From: Tipula vernalis
Taxonomy: Eukaryota; Arthropoda; Insecta; Diptera; Tipulidae
NCBI GenBank assembly: GCA_958295665.1
Contig: OY282560.1
Coordinates: 261,277,368-261,341,367 of the forward strand
Direction: 5' to 3'
Length of the DNA stretch: 64,000 nucleotides
Part shown: in pieces, positions 1 through 12,381 of the stretch
Layout of the letters: each line of letters starts with the position of its first letter
How positions within the stretch are numbered: the stretch's first letter is position 1
Program-made: the position numbers and the translations under genes
Notes under the pieces: model-generated
What the model saw: only the letters and a program-made list of their open reading frames with translations
What the model was told of the DNA's origin: nothing
The model's database searches: none

Positions 1-379
1 CCGCGTATCTTGAACCCACCGAGTTTTTACTCAAATTACATTATTTTTTTTATCAAGACTAACCATCTCCCCCAATTTCAAAATAATTGTTATTAAATTT
101 TCGGGGATTAATAACTATAATAATATTTTGTTATTCGTAACATGAGCCTAAAGTTGAATTTCTGGAGGCATACGTGTAACAATTACAAGGGCTGAAAAGA
201 TAACTTAAAAGTTAAATAAAACGCAACTTTTTTGGTTATGTTTTTATTAAGTCTTCAATCTAATCTCCTTTTAACTCAATACCCTTCATCTTATGATTTT
301 CAAACATTTCATTTTTCTTTTTCCTAAATAGTCGATGAATAATATTCCAAGTGTGTTTCTAAAAATAGTGGGTATAAGC
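1..379. other. AT-rich stretch, no gene seen
   Basis: No frame resembles a protein family and no structured repeat is evident. It adjoins the 3' side of the minus-strand mariner relic and may hold unrecognisable remains of its C-terminus. Confidence 0.4.
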
Positions 380-930
380 TTTACAGCTGCTTTAAGCATT
401 GAAGACTGTTACCTAGACTCCGGTATGTAGTGATGAACCCATTTTAACCAACTCTTATTAGTCGACGCCAAAAGTACTCCTTTTTATGATTTAACATGTC
501 CAAACGTTACTGTGAAATGGTTACTCGTTCGGATTTTTGATGGATAGTGAGCGAACGCGGCATCTTGTAAGCTTTTTAATATGCTAATGTCCATGCAAAA
601 TATTTTCTATACGTTCTTCAACTTCACTTTTTGACCACTCAAAACATTTTTTAATCATTTCTGGTGTTGTCACCTCTTTTGGCCTTCCGCTACGTTCATC
701 ATCAAAAACAATTGTGCGAACATATTTAAACTCACCAACCCAAAAAGGGACAGTTTCTTAGGATGGCGTAGACTCGCCCAAACTTAGATTCATATCCTTA
801 TAGCTTTTTAAATATAGGCGATATAAGCTTTTTAAATAAAGATAATGGATTGCACTACAAATTGGAAATTTATCCATGTGTACAAAATGCAGCATACTAT
901 TTTAGAAATTGAGCAATAATAATTCATTAC
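380..930 (-). pseudogene. mariner transposase relic
   Basis: Read on the minus strand, an ATG near 877 opens a stretch starting MDKF, followed after frame changes by FDDERSGRPKEVTTPE, the linker typical of mariner transposases between the two helix-turn-helix motifs. Further along (about 390-480) the translation gives FWRRLI and then, with a frame slip, a degenerate version of the DETWIHHYTPE block that carries the first catalytic aspartate. The rest of the catalytic domain is gone. Several stops and frameshifts show it is inactive. Mariner transposases are cut-and-paste DDD enzymes of about 345 residues; only about 150 can be traced here. No clear terminal inverted repeats were found. Confidence 0.8.
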
Positions 931-2507
931 AACGCCATCTACGTGTCATCTATGAGTCAGTACAGGATCATTTCCAGCCCATGTAGTGTAGAGGTGAACA
1001 TTCCACGGACCAGTACTTAACAATAATGTGTGAGATATTTCCAAAATAAATGTAGGTCAGAAATTGATAACCGCTAAGGAGGTTTTGGGATTGAGGAGTG
1101 AACTAATTCAGTTAGTTTAGCTCTGGACCTTCAACTGTATCCATGTTGAACAAACCTCTACAAAAAAATTCTTTTACGTGGAATAACTCGGTGCAAAAAA
1201 TGTTTTCTATAGTTTTTTCTATGTTGTTATTCAAAATTTTGCTGTTATTTTATGAATTTTAAACAGATAAAATAAGTTTTTTTTACATAATATTTTGTTC
1301 CTACCAAATTTCATTTACAAAACATTTTTTTTTGCACTCGTAACCATAATGTTATTACACTCCAGGTTTATTTTTTCATTTCGTCTATTTTATGTAACTT
1401 GTATTATACTTACTTATACTTGTTTTGCATAGTATATTTTTATAAAATGTTATTTTTCTTCAAAAATACTTTTTAATTCTAAAAAAATAAGTTACCAAAA
1501 TCCAACCACATTCAAATCGAATCACAACATATTTTGCAAGCATGATTGCAAAGTCATAAAAAATAATTGAAATTTCTGTACCGAGAAATGAATCGACTTA
1601 ATCCATATCATTATTTTACATGAAACCATATTTTCCTTTCCATTAGGTTAATTTTCTTCATGCAACTTATCGGATCCTTACGTGACACAGTAAGTGTACA
1701 GAAATTTGAGAGTATACATAAAAAAAAACTTCAGTTATCCATTTCATTACAAAATAGTTTTCTAAACCGCAAACATAAGAAAACCAACAAAAAATTTTGA
1801 AACGATTTTCTAATAATTTATTCATAAGAAAAAGAGTCATTTCCTTATTATTTGTTCACCAAAACTGAGAAAATTTAAATGGAAAATTATAAAGTTTTCC
1901 CTTTTTCAAATTGAAATTAAAATTAAAGTTTTCCTCATCTTTCATTAATCGTAAATACAAAATAATACGTATGTTTCTACCACATAATAGAGAGACTTTA
2001 CACACACAATCAAAAGGGAGCAAAACTATTTCTTTATCTATATTGATGGAACGAAGAATATACTTTTTCATCTTCCATCCTTTTTATCTGGTTAGATTTG
2101 TATGTGCAAATATTCATCTTCTTTAGAAAATCTATTTTCTATTGAAAAGATTTTTAGTTGATTGAAAAACAGTAAAGGATGAAAAAATACATGGCTATGT
2201 AGTTTTTGCTGATTAAAAGTAAAACAAATCTGTGCTGGATATGTAAAGGTAAATCAGGTCGTCGGATTTTATTTTAATATTATTGATCCTTCTTTATTAC
2301 GTAGGTAAGCAGGCCAAAGCATTATTGAAGGAGAATCATAAAAAATTGCCATACAATTTGATTAAAATTAGCCTATTTTAAGATTTACATTTTTTGAGAA
2401 GTTACTTTAGAATGTCTTTGATTATTTTAATAAATGTGCCGAAGGGATAATTTCTTCTAACTTGCAGGGGCTAACATACATATTTCTTCTTTAAAGAAAA
2501 ATTGTAG
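931..2507. other. AT-rich stretch, no gene seen
   Basis: Short open frames at 1856-2126 overlap on both strands in low-complexity AT-rich sequence and resemble nothing. About 60 bases next to the mariner relic (931-1000) could be its 5' untranslated part. Confidence 0.4.
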
Positions 2508-2952
2508 GGGACAGAACGGATCTCTCAGGGACATCAGCATTTGAAGTGCGAGGAATGGATGTCGCACCATCCACCACCACTTGAATTATGCGACAGAAAA
2601 GAAAATTTTCAATCCAAGAAACCAGGATCTGTTAATTTGTTGGAATCAATGTCTGCAGGAACTTTTCCAACTACTTTAGATCTGAATTTTAAACGATACA
2701 TTGATGAGCTAGCATACGAGACAACAGAAGCTGTTAACGAAGAGTCAGGTAGGCTAGAATTTAAAAACAAATTTTGGGGCAATGAAGTCAGCCTTTTCCA
2801 AGATGTAAAAATATTGATTTCATGTTCCAGTGAGCAGTTCCAGCTATGAGAATGACAGTAGATATTACGCGTCCATTTTACCGAAGGCGAAGCAAGTACG
2901 CCAATCGAACTCTCGAAAGAAACAGTTCATTCCTGGCCAGTCAACACTCTAA
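2508..2952 (+). pseudogene. unrecognised decayed coding stretch, possible old exon
   Basis: A plausible splice acceptor (ttgtag) at 2502-2507 is followed by a 114-codon open frame to 2849. It is rich in charged and polar residues and includes HHPPPLELCDRKE and YIDELAYETTEAVNEE. A second frame, 2824-2952, takes over without a gap and continues with SSSSYENDSRYYASIL and KAKQVRQSNSRKKQ, which suggests one reading frame broken by a frameshift. Composition is less AT-rich than the flanks, as expected for former coding sequence. I do not recognise the family. It could be a host exon, a processed pseudogene or a transposon gene. Confidence 0.35.
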
Positions 2953-4195
2953 TAGTACCACAGTTTACGTTTAGGTTGTACATTCTTCGAACAAGACCAA
3001 GATGAAGGAAATTCCGCTGTAATTAGCCTATGGTCGGAATTCCCAATAGGTTCAATAGATGACCCTTGTCGTCGGCCCAATCTGGTATTTACAGGCTAAA
3101 TGTTGCTCATGATGCCGATTTGTTGAAAAATGTTCAATTTCCGTGAAAATTCGAACGATCACGGATTTGATTTTGTTACTCCTTAATGGTAAACTACCGT
3201 TTAAACGACATTCATGATGTCGATTTAAATAATATTTGAACAGAATTCCAAAGGAAAACAACTGATTTTTCTCCATACACACAGCAGAGGAGCATTCTTT
3301 AATATACAAACTGGGACGTATTCAATAAAGCAGCTTTTGAGTATGATTCTCCAATAGATTATAACAGTCATAGATAAACAAATTACTACAGGATGAATGA
3401 TTAAAGAATATCGATTCTGTAAAACACTGAAGAGTATGCAGCTCTGGTTGTAAAGTTTCTGTTCCTACTATAGAAAAATCAGTCGAGCCGTTGAGGAAAC
3501 AGATGAATCACAGTGATTCCTGACCCGTGTAGAAAAATTCAATTCATGTTTTCAAATGACATCTTTCGGATCAGGCAAAATTATTTTAATGAATGGTTTT
3601 TCAGCAAGTTTTACTGTTCAAAGGCAAGACAATAATAGAATTGGCCCACTTATTCCCGCATCAGATCAACAACGACATTTTTTTTAAGTTTATTTTACAG
3701 GGATTGAGGATTCACAAATGTGCAGATATCCAGAGAAAAAAGTAGGAGTCGAGGCGTAAATTACGTATTCCTGCTACATCGACATCAGTAGCCACATCGA
3801 CATCAGTATTTTAATCATACCAAGTCACGTTGGCATCAGTAACAACACAAGTCACGTTGTCATCAATAAGCACGTCTAAAACTCATCTAGAATTTCATCG
3901 TCTCAACTAAAATTTACAAACAAAGGATGTTCCCAGTACTTTGTTGATCTACAATATCAACAAACTAGAGCAACAGACAGTAATGATATATGAGTAAACC
4001 ATTTTGAACAACAACTAGATTTTTACCGACTTAACATAGTTTGCTTAAATAAACTTAACAAGAAACATGAAATAAAGAATTAGTTATTATTGTATCTTTT
4101 CAACCTGTTAAAATTATACTTAAATAAAAAAACAAACTGTGGAAATAATTTCCACAGCATAAAATATTTTTTTATAAATTTCTTACAATAGAAAA
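2953..4195. other. intergenic, possibly continuing decayed gene
   Basis: An acceptor-like site (ttttacag) near 3700 is followed by short open pieces, small direct repeats containing catcagta (3778-3870), and an AATAAA-like signal near 4070. A short perfect palindrome, tgtggaaataatttccaca, lies at 4139-4157. None of this identifies a gene. Confidence 0.25.
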
Positions 4196-4428
4196 GTTAA
4201 CTCGTAATGCTGCGGCAGGGTAAGCTGATAGTGTAGGACGAATACACAATGTAATACAGTCCTTGGACGAAATGAACGCTTGCTTAAATACATCTCTATT
4301 CTGGCACATGGTATAGAAACTGCACTGAAACACCAACATGCGAGTGCAACTCTAAAATCACTAAAAATAGGCCAATGAGAACATAATACAGACGCTGACG
4401 GTAAAATCCATTTCAGGAGCTTGCAATT

Positions 4429-5000
4429 TTGTTCATTCAGAGGAGGAACTCGTTGCAAAAGTGTTTGAAAGTTCTGAATGAAAGAGTAATATTGTTACCC
4501 AAAAATCAAACGGTTGCTGAAATAACCAAAAGAAATTTTTTAAATCTAATACCATGTCTGATCGCCGTTTATCATTATGCACCCAGATCAAAGGAAACAC
4601 AAGCAGGTAAAACAATTTGTGCAGTTTATGGTGATCAAGCCATAACAAAAAGAACCCGTGAATGGTTCATTCGATTTCCCTCTGACCGACCAATGACTGA
4701 ATTCAAAAAGAAACTGGAAGTTTGGGTACCACACGATCTAACAGTGAAAAATTGAATGAACCGAGTTTCCATCTGCGAACTCTTGAAAAGATACGAAATC
4801 GAAAATGGATCACGTACGATGGTACGATAAAAATGTGCGAAAATATTGAGTCAAAGTGCGGCCAAAGCATGGTAAGGTGATGAGACTAGTGTGTCATAAA
4901 ATGCTACAATCAGGTCAAATCATTGATTCTGTTGGCTACTATCAACAACTAACCAGATTACAGCAGGAAATTAAAAGCCAGCGGTGAGAATTGATCAACA
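4429..5000 (+). pseudogene. mariner transposase relic with internal deletion
   Basis: The open frame 4429-4755 ends in sequence of mariner type: GKTICAVYGDQAITKRT, then WFIRF, then after a jump KKLEVWVPHDLTVKN. In intact mariners about 60-70 residues (the second helix-turn-helix and linker) lie between WFIRF and the VWVPH block, so an internal deletion has joined them. After a stop at 4753 the frame continues as MNRVSICELLKRYEIENGS, followed by frameshifted remnants including YQQLTRLQQ, a block normally found between the first and second catalytic aspartates. The catalytic core itself is missing. The first 40 or so codons do not look like mariner. It belongs to a different mariner lineage from the relic at 380-930. 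Confidence 0.8.
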
Positions 5001-8000
5001 ATAAAATGAGTTGTCTTCAAAATATAAAATAAATAATAATATCCTCCTTCCCCCACAACAACAAACCACTTTTATATGAAATATTTCAAATGAACGCATG
5101 GTATACCATATTATGAAAGATTTATATGGCAAATTTAAAGTGGTGTATCATTGTAAAGGGCTTCTTGTTTCATGTCATATGAAAAATTTTGATATTTTAC
5201 AATTTTGAAAGCTGAAAGATTTATTTAGCAAGAGAGGTATCGTACCAGCCAAGTCAAAGTGAGAACGTGCTGAAAATAGAATGGCAGGTGAGTGGTAAAT
5301 ATGTGTCGCTAATGTATACTAGCCAAGGCAAATGAGTGGCTAAATATGCACTAACCTACACCATCCGAGCAAAGGTGATTACGTGCTAATTACTAAGTGG
5401 CATTAGAGTGGCTATATATAATATATAACGTTTCTAACACATAGAAAATTTAAAAGCGTTTGCTAACAGACAACGAGAAGAAGTTGACACTGATAAAGTT
5501 AATAGTTGAAAAGTGACGAACATTAGAGGAAAAAGGCGGAGAATTTTTAAAATTTCAATATATTTGAATTCAGGGCATAAAAATAGGTCGGTATTAGCTG
5601 CTTGTGTTGTATGTAGATTGTGGGATATCATGTATATTTTAATTTTCGAACCGTCACAGAAATATACAAAATGAAATTTGTTGGAGATCAAAGTACCTAT
5701 GTATGTACGTAATTAATGTTCGTAGTCTTAAACAATATCGCGGTTTTTTATATATAAGTGTTTTCCAAATGCAATTCCTTCTTTTAGAATTTAGAAATTA
5801 CGTTGACCAAAACTAAAGAATTTCTAGCATTTTCTAGACGTATTTTCTCTTCGGCTATTACGTTAGTTGGAAACTGGATTATATGGGCGAAAAACGAAAA
5901 AAATTTAAAATATCCATATCGATTGTATGCTTTGGCAAGTACCTCTCAAATCATTTTAAGTGCAACGCATGCATGCAAATAAATATGAAAACAAGCTCTA
6001 TTTTTTAGTACAAAATAAACTAATAACACAAACTTGCGACACCAAACAACCACATGTCATAATCCATCGTTCGATAAAAACTAATTTTATCCTTCATAAC
6101 CCGTTACCATATAATACACTCGACTCAAGTAATTTTTTATGTAAACTATAACAATGTGATGTTAACGATGTTAATGAGTTTGTAGTACTCAGACAAAACG
6201 AATCTTGCTCAACATGAATTCTAGCACATATAATCATATGTTCTCGTATAATGGTATTGTAACACATTAATATAATTAAACAGAATAATAAATTTGTATA
6301 ATTTTTAAATTATCTGACTTCTGAGAATGTACATTATAAAAAATCATTTCATATTAACATGAAGTTTGGCGGTGGGCCGAAAAACATCTACACAAGTATG
6401 TTTAATGTATGTACATATGACAAGTAGACTAAATTGAACAATTTTGTATGTGTTTTCTATAAATCATCTACATCCCGCTTAAAAATTCTCTACAGCCGAG
6501 TTTAACATCTAGATTGGATCCTTGATATTAAACCATACGCAACTCGCGGAAAATTTTACAGTAAATTTAGTAAATACGAAGAAGATATTTGTTCCGTGTT
6601 AAAGTTTTCTGTATCGGAAAATACAGTAGCAATTACCCAGTAAGCAGCAAACTTTATAATCCTGTGGTGATTTTAATCATCTTATTCCCGTCTACATTAT
6701 ATAGCTGAAATATAATTTATGTCCCAATCGTTAAATTATAAATATAAACAGAGAGATTACTATTAAGTTAATTTTTTCTTGTACATAGATTTTTATTACG
6801 AACAACTTTACGCGGAACATCATTATATTCGGCTTGATAACAAAAAAAAAAAATCTTTTAAAGACAAACGAGATACACAAAAATAATAAAATTTATTAGC
6901 GTAATATTTTTTGTGCATTTTAGATGGTGAGGTGAAGTCTCTCAGGTTAATGTAATAAAATTTTATAAAAGATTTCGTGGAGATAATAATTAAATGTTTC
7001 GTAAATGATAAAAGTTGTAAAAAGTTATAGTTCAAGTTAATTATTATTTTGGATTAATTCCACTTAAGGCTGAAGAAACTATTAATTTCTAACATGAAAA
7101 GATAGAATCAACCGATTCAATTTAAAAATTCCACGGTATATTATTTTTTATTTTGATTGTGCGCAAATACTATTGAACCACCGGTTAGCGAACCATGGTT
7201 TCTAATACCAACAATCTATCTACAAATTACAATAAACCGTCTACCTACAGTGGGTGGTCAAATAGTTAACGACACGTTGAGTCCTATTGCGATATGTTAA
7301 ATCTTGGCGACATAAGAATTTAAGTAAATAATTGTAAAACGTAGTCACTCACAAGACAATATTATCTTCAAAAAATGTTGTTCTAAATATTAAATGCGTT
7401 CAAAGTAAAAATGATCGCTTTATACTAAATAATATATGAAAAAAGCTATTTCTAGCAGCCTTAGGTAGCCTAAATTTATGTATTGTTCTGTATTACTTTT
7501 ATCGGGCCTACATTTCATTCGTTTGGTATTTTGTGATTAGTTTACAAATAAAAATTATATAAAAAATTTATTATAAAATGAAAATTTATAAATTTTAATA
7601 AATTTAACCTTTATTCAGAGTGGATTACGAAGTTGCCAAAATTTGTGAAAACGATGGCTTCTGGTCGCCTTCAATATTAAATCGTTCACTTCATTCTAAA
7701 AAGAGCAATAAATTTAAAAACCATTTAAAAATTTCATTAAAAAACTAACTCTCTGTTATATAAGCAAAAGAAAGTATGTAATTAAAACTAAAGTTGTAAA
7801 AATTTAATTTTTCAACAATAAAACAAAATCCACTAAAATAAAAAGAAAATCCTGGAAAATTATACCAAAAACGCCAAAAATAAACAAGGGCCAATGTTTT
7901 GTGTGTTTAATTTAAACTCTATACAAACTTTCTTTCTCCTACCCAATTTTCTTATTAATTTCATATTAAAACAAATACTGTGTTCACAGATACATATGTG

Positions 8001-8905
8001 TATGTGTAACTTGTTATTCTTGTAGAAAAAAAAAATGTGAAGCACTTCATTAGCCAATTGAAGCTACCCTTTAATCTTTTTGCTATCCCTTTTTTAAGTT
8101 TAAAGGATTTTAAAACTACGATAATAATTTAACTTGAATCCTTAAAAAAATTTTTTTTTTGTTTTCCAAACATATTTTGCCGTCGACAATAATCTCATAT
8201 TTCAAAAGAAACAACAACAAAATATAATTTCATCGGTCAAGTGAATGAGCATTGAATAATTGCATATTCATCGCAATATGAAACTCAATACATTTTCCTG
8301 TCTTTTAATTTCACAAGCGAACGAAACAAAAATGAAGATTTGTTGTTGACAATATTGGTAGTTATGTATGTTGGGTTTGGGTTTATACAAATATATGTAA
8401 ATCGTGTGTGTGCGGATCTAACAGTCTATGTATTTTATGCATATAAGATACATATAAATATAAACAAATCACAAAGTAAGAAGAAGATGAAAGCAAAAAA
8501 AAAAAATTGCAAACTTTGTGAAAATCATGAAAATGAAAAATGTGTAAACAAATCCAGATCATTCATATGTGGAATTTTGTTTCAGTTTGTCAAGCACCAA
8601 ACCACGTTTTTCATAAACGTAGGAAATATATATATAGAACCAAAGTTTTAAAAGGAAAAACACATAAATTGATGCTATAATGCGATACGTAACTTTAGTG
8701 TAACCATAAATCATTCCATAGACAGATTTATCTTCAAAGGAAGAAAGTTCATAAATTAAAATTTAAAATATTCAACTTGTTTTTGTTTAAATATTATTAT
8801 TAAATCCGTAAAGTTAAATCAAATGAGAATATGGGGAATTTTAATAAAACTTTGATAAATGTATGATTTTGTTGTAAATTAGAATGGTATTTCATTGTAT
8901 TAGTT
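5001..8905. other. long AT-rich stretch, no gene recognised
   Basis: Only short open frames, none resembling a family. At 5270-5420 there is weak internal repetition of a gagtggctaaatat-like motif. An acceptor-like site near 7619 is followed by about 40 open codons (VDYEVAKICENDGFWSPSIL) that could be an isolated exon; I cannot support more. Confidence 0.4.
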
Positions 8906-9280
8906 TTAGTATAATAAATAATTTTTGATATAAATAATAGTTAATATGCAGAATGTACTCGTAGTAATTCGCGTTGGTGTACATACATACTCGTATTTAG
9001 TAGTTTGGTCAATCAATAGTTGAATGTATCTTCTGTAAGTTTCAGAGCCCTCCCATGAAGTAGCCGCCATTTCTATGTTGGCGTTGTAGATCATGTTTAG
9101 CCAAGTGACATATGTCGCAACGGGACAACAAATTATAATTTTTTTATTATTCCAGACGAAAAATCCAATTTCGTACTTCAACAAGTATATAGCGGTTACA
9201 ATTATAGTTACTAAAATTAAAATTTGGTCAACAGTAAGCTGAAAGCCATATAGCTTCAAACCGACAAATACGGATTGAAT
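8906..9280 (-). CDS. hypothetical membrane-segment ORF
   Basis: A 117-codon frame on the minus strand; the reading stays open a few codons upstream of the listed ATG. Residues 8-28 form a strongly hydrophobic segment (QILILVTIIVTAIYLL) that could span a membrane, and the C-terminal third has IQLLIDQT and TFCILTIIYIKNYLLY. The arrangement vaguely recalls the last membrane segment of insect chemoreceptors, but the conserved terminal motif is not convincing. AT-rich codons can produce such hydrophobic runs by chance. No neighbours support a function. Confidence 0.2.
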   Translation of the reverse strand: MQSVFVGLKLYGFQLTVDQILILVTIIVTAIYLLKYEIGFFVWNNKKIIICCPVATYVTWLNMIYNANIEMAATSWEGSETYRRYIQLLIDQTTKYEYVCTPTRITTSTFCILTIIYIKNYLLY

Positions 9281-9819
9281 TGAACGAATTCAGTTTTGAG
9301 TTTTGTATAGAGTCTGAACAAAATTATGAAAAACATTTAAAATCTGTTATTATTCATTATCGAGCGCAGGTTGCTTAATGTATTACGTAAATGCAAACAT
9401 GCCTAGTATTTCAGAAGCTGTAACTTGAAATATTCTCGCCTATTTAGTTAAATTACGTAGTAAAACCTATTTCAAAATATAATAAAGAAACAGTTCAGTA
9501 AGGTACCAGGTTTCAATAGAAGCAAAGCATTTATTTTAATAAATAAGCAATTTATTTTTTTATTAAATTACTAAATAAATTTTTATTACATAAACATAAA
9601 AATTAAAAATATATAGACTTTCTTTAATGTGATAATATAAAAAAATATATTTTAAAAAAATAAAAGTTTCTTAAATTTTTTAAATATTACTCGTAGTATT
9701 GAAAAAAAAAAAAATTGACAAAGAGAAGCTCGAAACATTTTATGGTTAGCAAGGTTAACATTTAACATTTTATTTTAAATTTTTATTTTTTATGTTTATG
9801 TGTAAATAAAAAAAAATGT
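9281..9819. other. AT-rich stretch, no gene seen
   Basis: Homopolymer-rich and strongly AT-biased. It ends abruptly at the start of the reverse-transcriptase fragment. Confidence 0.4.
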
Positions 9820-10365
9820 ATTTAGATTGTGTCGGGGGGCGTTTGATAATACCTCATATGGATCGATATTGAGGGCAGCAATGGAAAAAAGGGTTCCGCT
9901 TTCTACAATTAGGTGGATCCGCTCCATGCTGGAACATCGTGAGATTACTGTCAGCCTAGGTGGCGAGTCGATAACCATTAGGGGTGTAAAGGGCTGTCCC
10001 CAAGGAGGCGTCCTATCTCCTCTTTTGTGGTCATTGGTTATTGACAGACTACTGGTCCTTCTGAGTAGCCATGGGTTTGATGTCCAGGGCTATGCGGATG
10101 ATCTGGCTATCATAAACAGAGGCAAGTTTTGGCAGTACTGTTACCAGGAAGGACTCAGTGTCAATCCAAACAAAACTCTCATTATTCCTTTTACGAGAAG
10201 GAAAAAGCTCGCGCATAGAGCTCCCTCGTTAAACGGTACTACTGTTCCTTTTTCCAGCGAGGTTAAATATCTATGGGTTATCCTAGATCAAAAACTGAAC
10301 TAGAAGCAACATTTGTTGAAAGTTCAAGATAGAGCCACCAAGGCTTTCTGGGCCTGTTGTAATGA
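9820..10365 (+). pseudogene. non-LTR retrotransposon reverse transcriptase fragment
   Basis: A 158-codon frame begins inside the catalytic region at RGAFDNTSYGSIL (the AFD block), continues through KGCPQGGVLSPLLWSLVID, and carries the catalytic box QGYADDLAII. Right after NRGKF the frame jumps to WQYCYQEGLSVNPNKT; related enzymes have about 25 more residues there, so a small in-frame deletion is likely. The frame runs through FTRRKKL and stops at a TAG (10301-10303) where the family usually has tryptophan (LNWKQHL). Beyond it KQHLLKVQDRATKAFWACC remains in frame to about 10360. Base composition is clearly less AT-rich than its surroundings. The sequence type fits the R1/LOA/I group, whose elements carry RNase H; a matching RNase H piece lies at 13301-13507. 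Confidence 0.9.
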
Positions 10366-10816
10366 CTTTGGTTGAGTTGTTTCCACTTTTGGTTGAGTGT
10401 TACTGCCCTGCTCATGGGTCTGAGTGGTTGTGTTTCTTCCAGTCTTGGAGGTGGTGAGGAAGTGAGGGAGAAGAGGGAGGGGAAAAATTGGGATATAAAT
10501 GTTTTATTGTGTTGCAATCGGTCAATATTGGAAAAATAAATTTTTTGGAAATCAGTGGGTGATAAGCTCTTGTAATTTAAAAATTTAAATTTATTTTTTT
10601 TCCAAAATGCGGGTCAAAGCATTTTGATTGACCTAAAGATATTTGGATTTGGTATATGGTGATTTGATTTTTGGTATGATGCGAAAAATATAATATTAGT
10701 AGTGCATCGAGAATAATAAAAGTTTTAATTGAAATAAAAAAAAAATTTTTTTTTGGTAAATCATCATTTTTTTTTGTAAATATAATAATTTTTTTGTTTT
10801 GTCAATTGTGTTCACA
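10366..10816. other. intergenic, no gene seen
   Basis: A G-rich stretch near 10440-10490 gives way to AT-rich sequence. No family resemblance was seen. This separates the reverse-transcriptase fragment from the hairpin and tyrosine-recombinase element. Confidence 0.35.
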
Positions 10817-10951
10817 ATAGTATATTGTATAATTAGGAGGAAAAGTACTGCATTCCCGGACGATAGTGTAAATTGGCGGACGAGGCGATAGCCGAGTTCG
10901 GCAACCACGGGAGTCCGGGAATGCACTTTTCCTCCGAATTGTACATACTAT
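10817..10951. repeat. 135-bp hairpin element upstream of tyrosine recombinase copy 1
   Basis: The stretch begins ATAGTATATTGTATAATT and ends with its near inverse (AATTGTACATACTAT). The inner arms aggaggaaaagt..gcattcccggac and gtccgggaatgcacttttcctcc pair over more than 20 bases, and the core (gaggcgatagccgagttcgg) is itself partly self-complementary. The whole can fold into one long stem. A similarly built 132-bp hairpin with the same outer bases lies at 36407-36538. It stands 233 bp upstream of the copy 1 ATG and may be an element end or an independent miniature element. Confidence 0.75.
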
Positions 10952-11184
10952 TTATTCTCCGATCGGGCTTTAAAACGAATATAAACCCAAAATAATTTTT
11001 AGTATTATTCATTAATTATCATATTAAGAAATCAAAACAAAGTAAAAAATCGAAAATAACATAAAATTATTGCTTAGTTAGCCACGACATCATAAGACAT
11101 AAAAACCTTTTTTTTTTTTTTTTTTTTCAAAAGTTGTCAAGTTTGTTTGATTTATAAAAAACGTGTAAACGAAATTTAAGGGAT

Positions 11185-12381
11185 ATGGACAGTGAAAGCG
11201 AATTATCCTTATCTTATACCCCGCCGGATATAGTGGAAGCAGCTAATTCAGCTACATGTGATTTACTCCCGCAAAAATCGAAGGAAAAATACGAAAATGC
11301 TTATAAACGCTTTATGAATTATCGTCAATCTAAACACATCAAAACCTTTTCGGAAAACGTCATTCTGGCGTATTTCGCTGATTTATCTACAAAATTGAAA
11401 TCATCCACATTATGGTCAAACTACTCAATGATCAGGTCGATGCTAGTGGTTAAAAATAATGTGGATATTGCAAAATACCAAAAGTTACGTGTCTTCTTGA
11501 AACGCAAATCCGACGGATATAAAGCGAAGAAATCTAAAATATTAACTATGGAATATGTTCAATAATTCATTTTGGAAGCTTCAGATGATTCGTTCCTAGT
11601 TACTAAAGTAAGCATGTAGGTATTTAAAACGATTATTATTTGTATTTACATATTAAATTCAAATATGTTTTCGGATAAAATACAATTCACACTGCAATAT
11701 TTTTTTGTATGTAATATTATGATGGTTTTTTGTAGGTTGCGTTAATTTTTGGAATCGCTGGTGCTTGTCGACGGGATGAACTAGCCCGCATGGAAATTAC
11801 TGACATTAGTGATTTGAGATCTAAACTTTTAGTTAAAATCCCGAATAACAAGATAAATAAACCACGATCATTAATCGTAAAGAAACTTATTTAGAATATT
11901 ACAGAAATTATATATAGCTTCGCGTCCAAAAGATTTCAATTCTTTGCGTTTTTTATTTAAATACACAAATGGTAAAGGTTTCAAACAAGCAGTTGGCATA
12001 CATCAGTTTGGTAAAATGCCACAAATTGTTGCTACTTTTTTAAAATTGCCAGACGCAAAACAATACACAGGGCACTGTTTCCGCCGTTCATCTGCGACAA
12101 TTTTAGTTGATAATGGCGCAGATTTAACATGCTTAAAAAGATTTGGTGGATGGAAGTCATCGACTGTTGCTGAAGGGTACATCGATGAATCCATTATCAA
12201 TAAAATTGAAGTTGCTCATGAGATTTTCGATACAACGGATAATGAAACAGCCGATGCAAATAATGTTAATGATTTTAATAGCAATATATCAACAACAATG
12301 CTGGGATGCGATACTACTAATCCACCAATGTTCAATAATTGTACTAATTGTACGATAACCGTTAATATTACAAATAAGTAA
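11185..12381 (+). pseudogene. Crypton-like tyrosine recombinase, copy 1
   Basis: Exon 1 starts at ATG 11185 (MDSESELSLSYTPPDIVEAA) and holds a core-binding-type domain (SKEKYENAYKRFMNYRQSKH). An in-frame TAA at 11563-11565 breaks it, and the frame continues FILEASDDSFLVTK to a GT donor at 11608. The acceptor is at 11735, and exon 2 opens VALIFGIAGACRRDELARME, containing the first catalytic arginine. After a stop near 11892 and a frame change, the frame from about 11917 gives LRPKDFNSLRFLFKY and then the catalytic end: TGHCFRRSSATIL (H-x-x-R), RFGGWKSSTVAEGYIDES (GGW, nucleophile tyrosine). Tyrosine recombinases join DNA through a covalent 3'-phosphotyrosine; this family is found in Cryptons and genes derived from them. 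It has at least two stops and one frameshift, so it is inactive. A diverged sister copy lies at 34147-35060 with the intron at the same place. Confidence 0.85.
11608..11735 (+). other. intron of tyrosine recombinase copy 1
   Basis: 128 bp, donor gtaagc, acceptor ttttttgtag, between GTTACTAAA and GTTGCG. It is phase 0. Copy 2 has a 58-bp intron (34562-34619) between GCAAAA and GTCGCG, the same codon boundary just upstream of the GACRRDEL motif. Confidence 0.8.

Noticed and set aside
8906..9280. Chemoreceptor C-terminus
   Set aside because: One hydrophobic segment and a loose likeness only; no conserved terminal motif, no upstream exons found.
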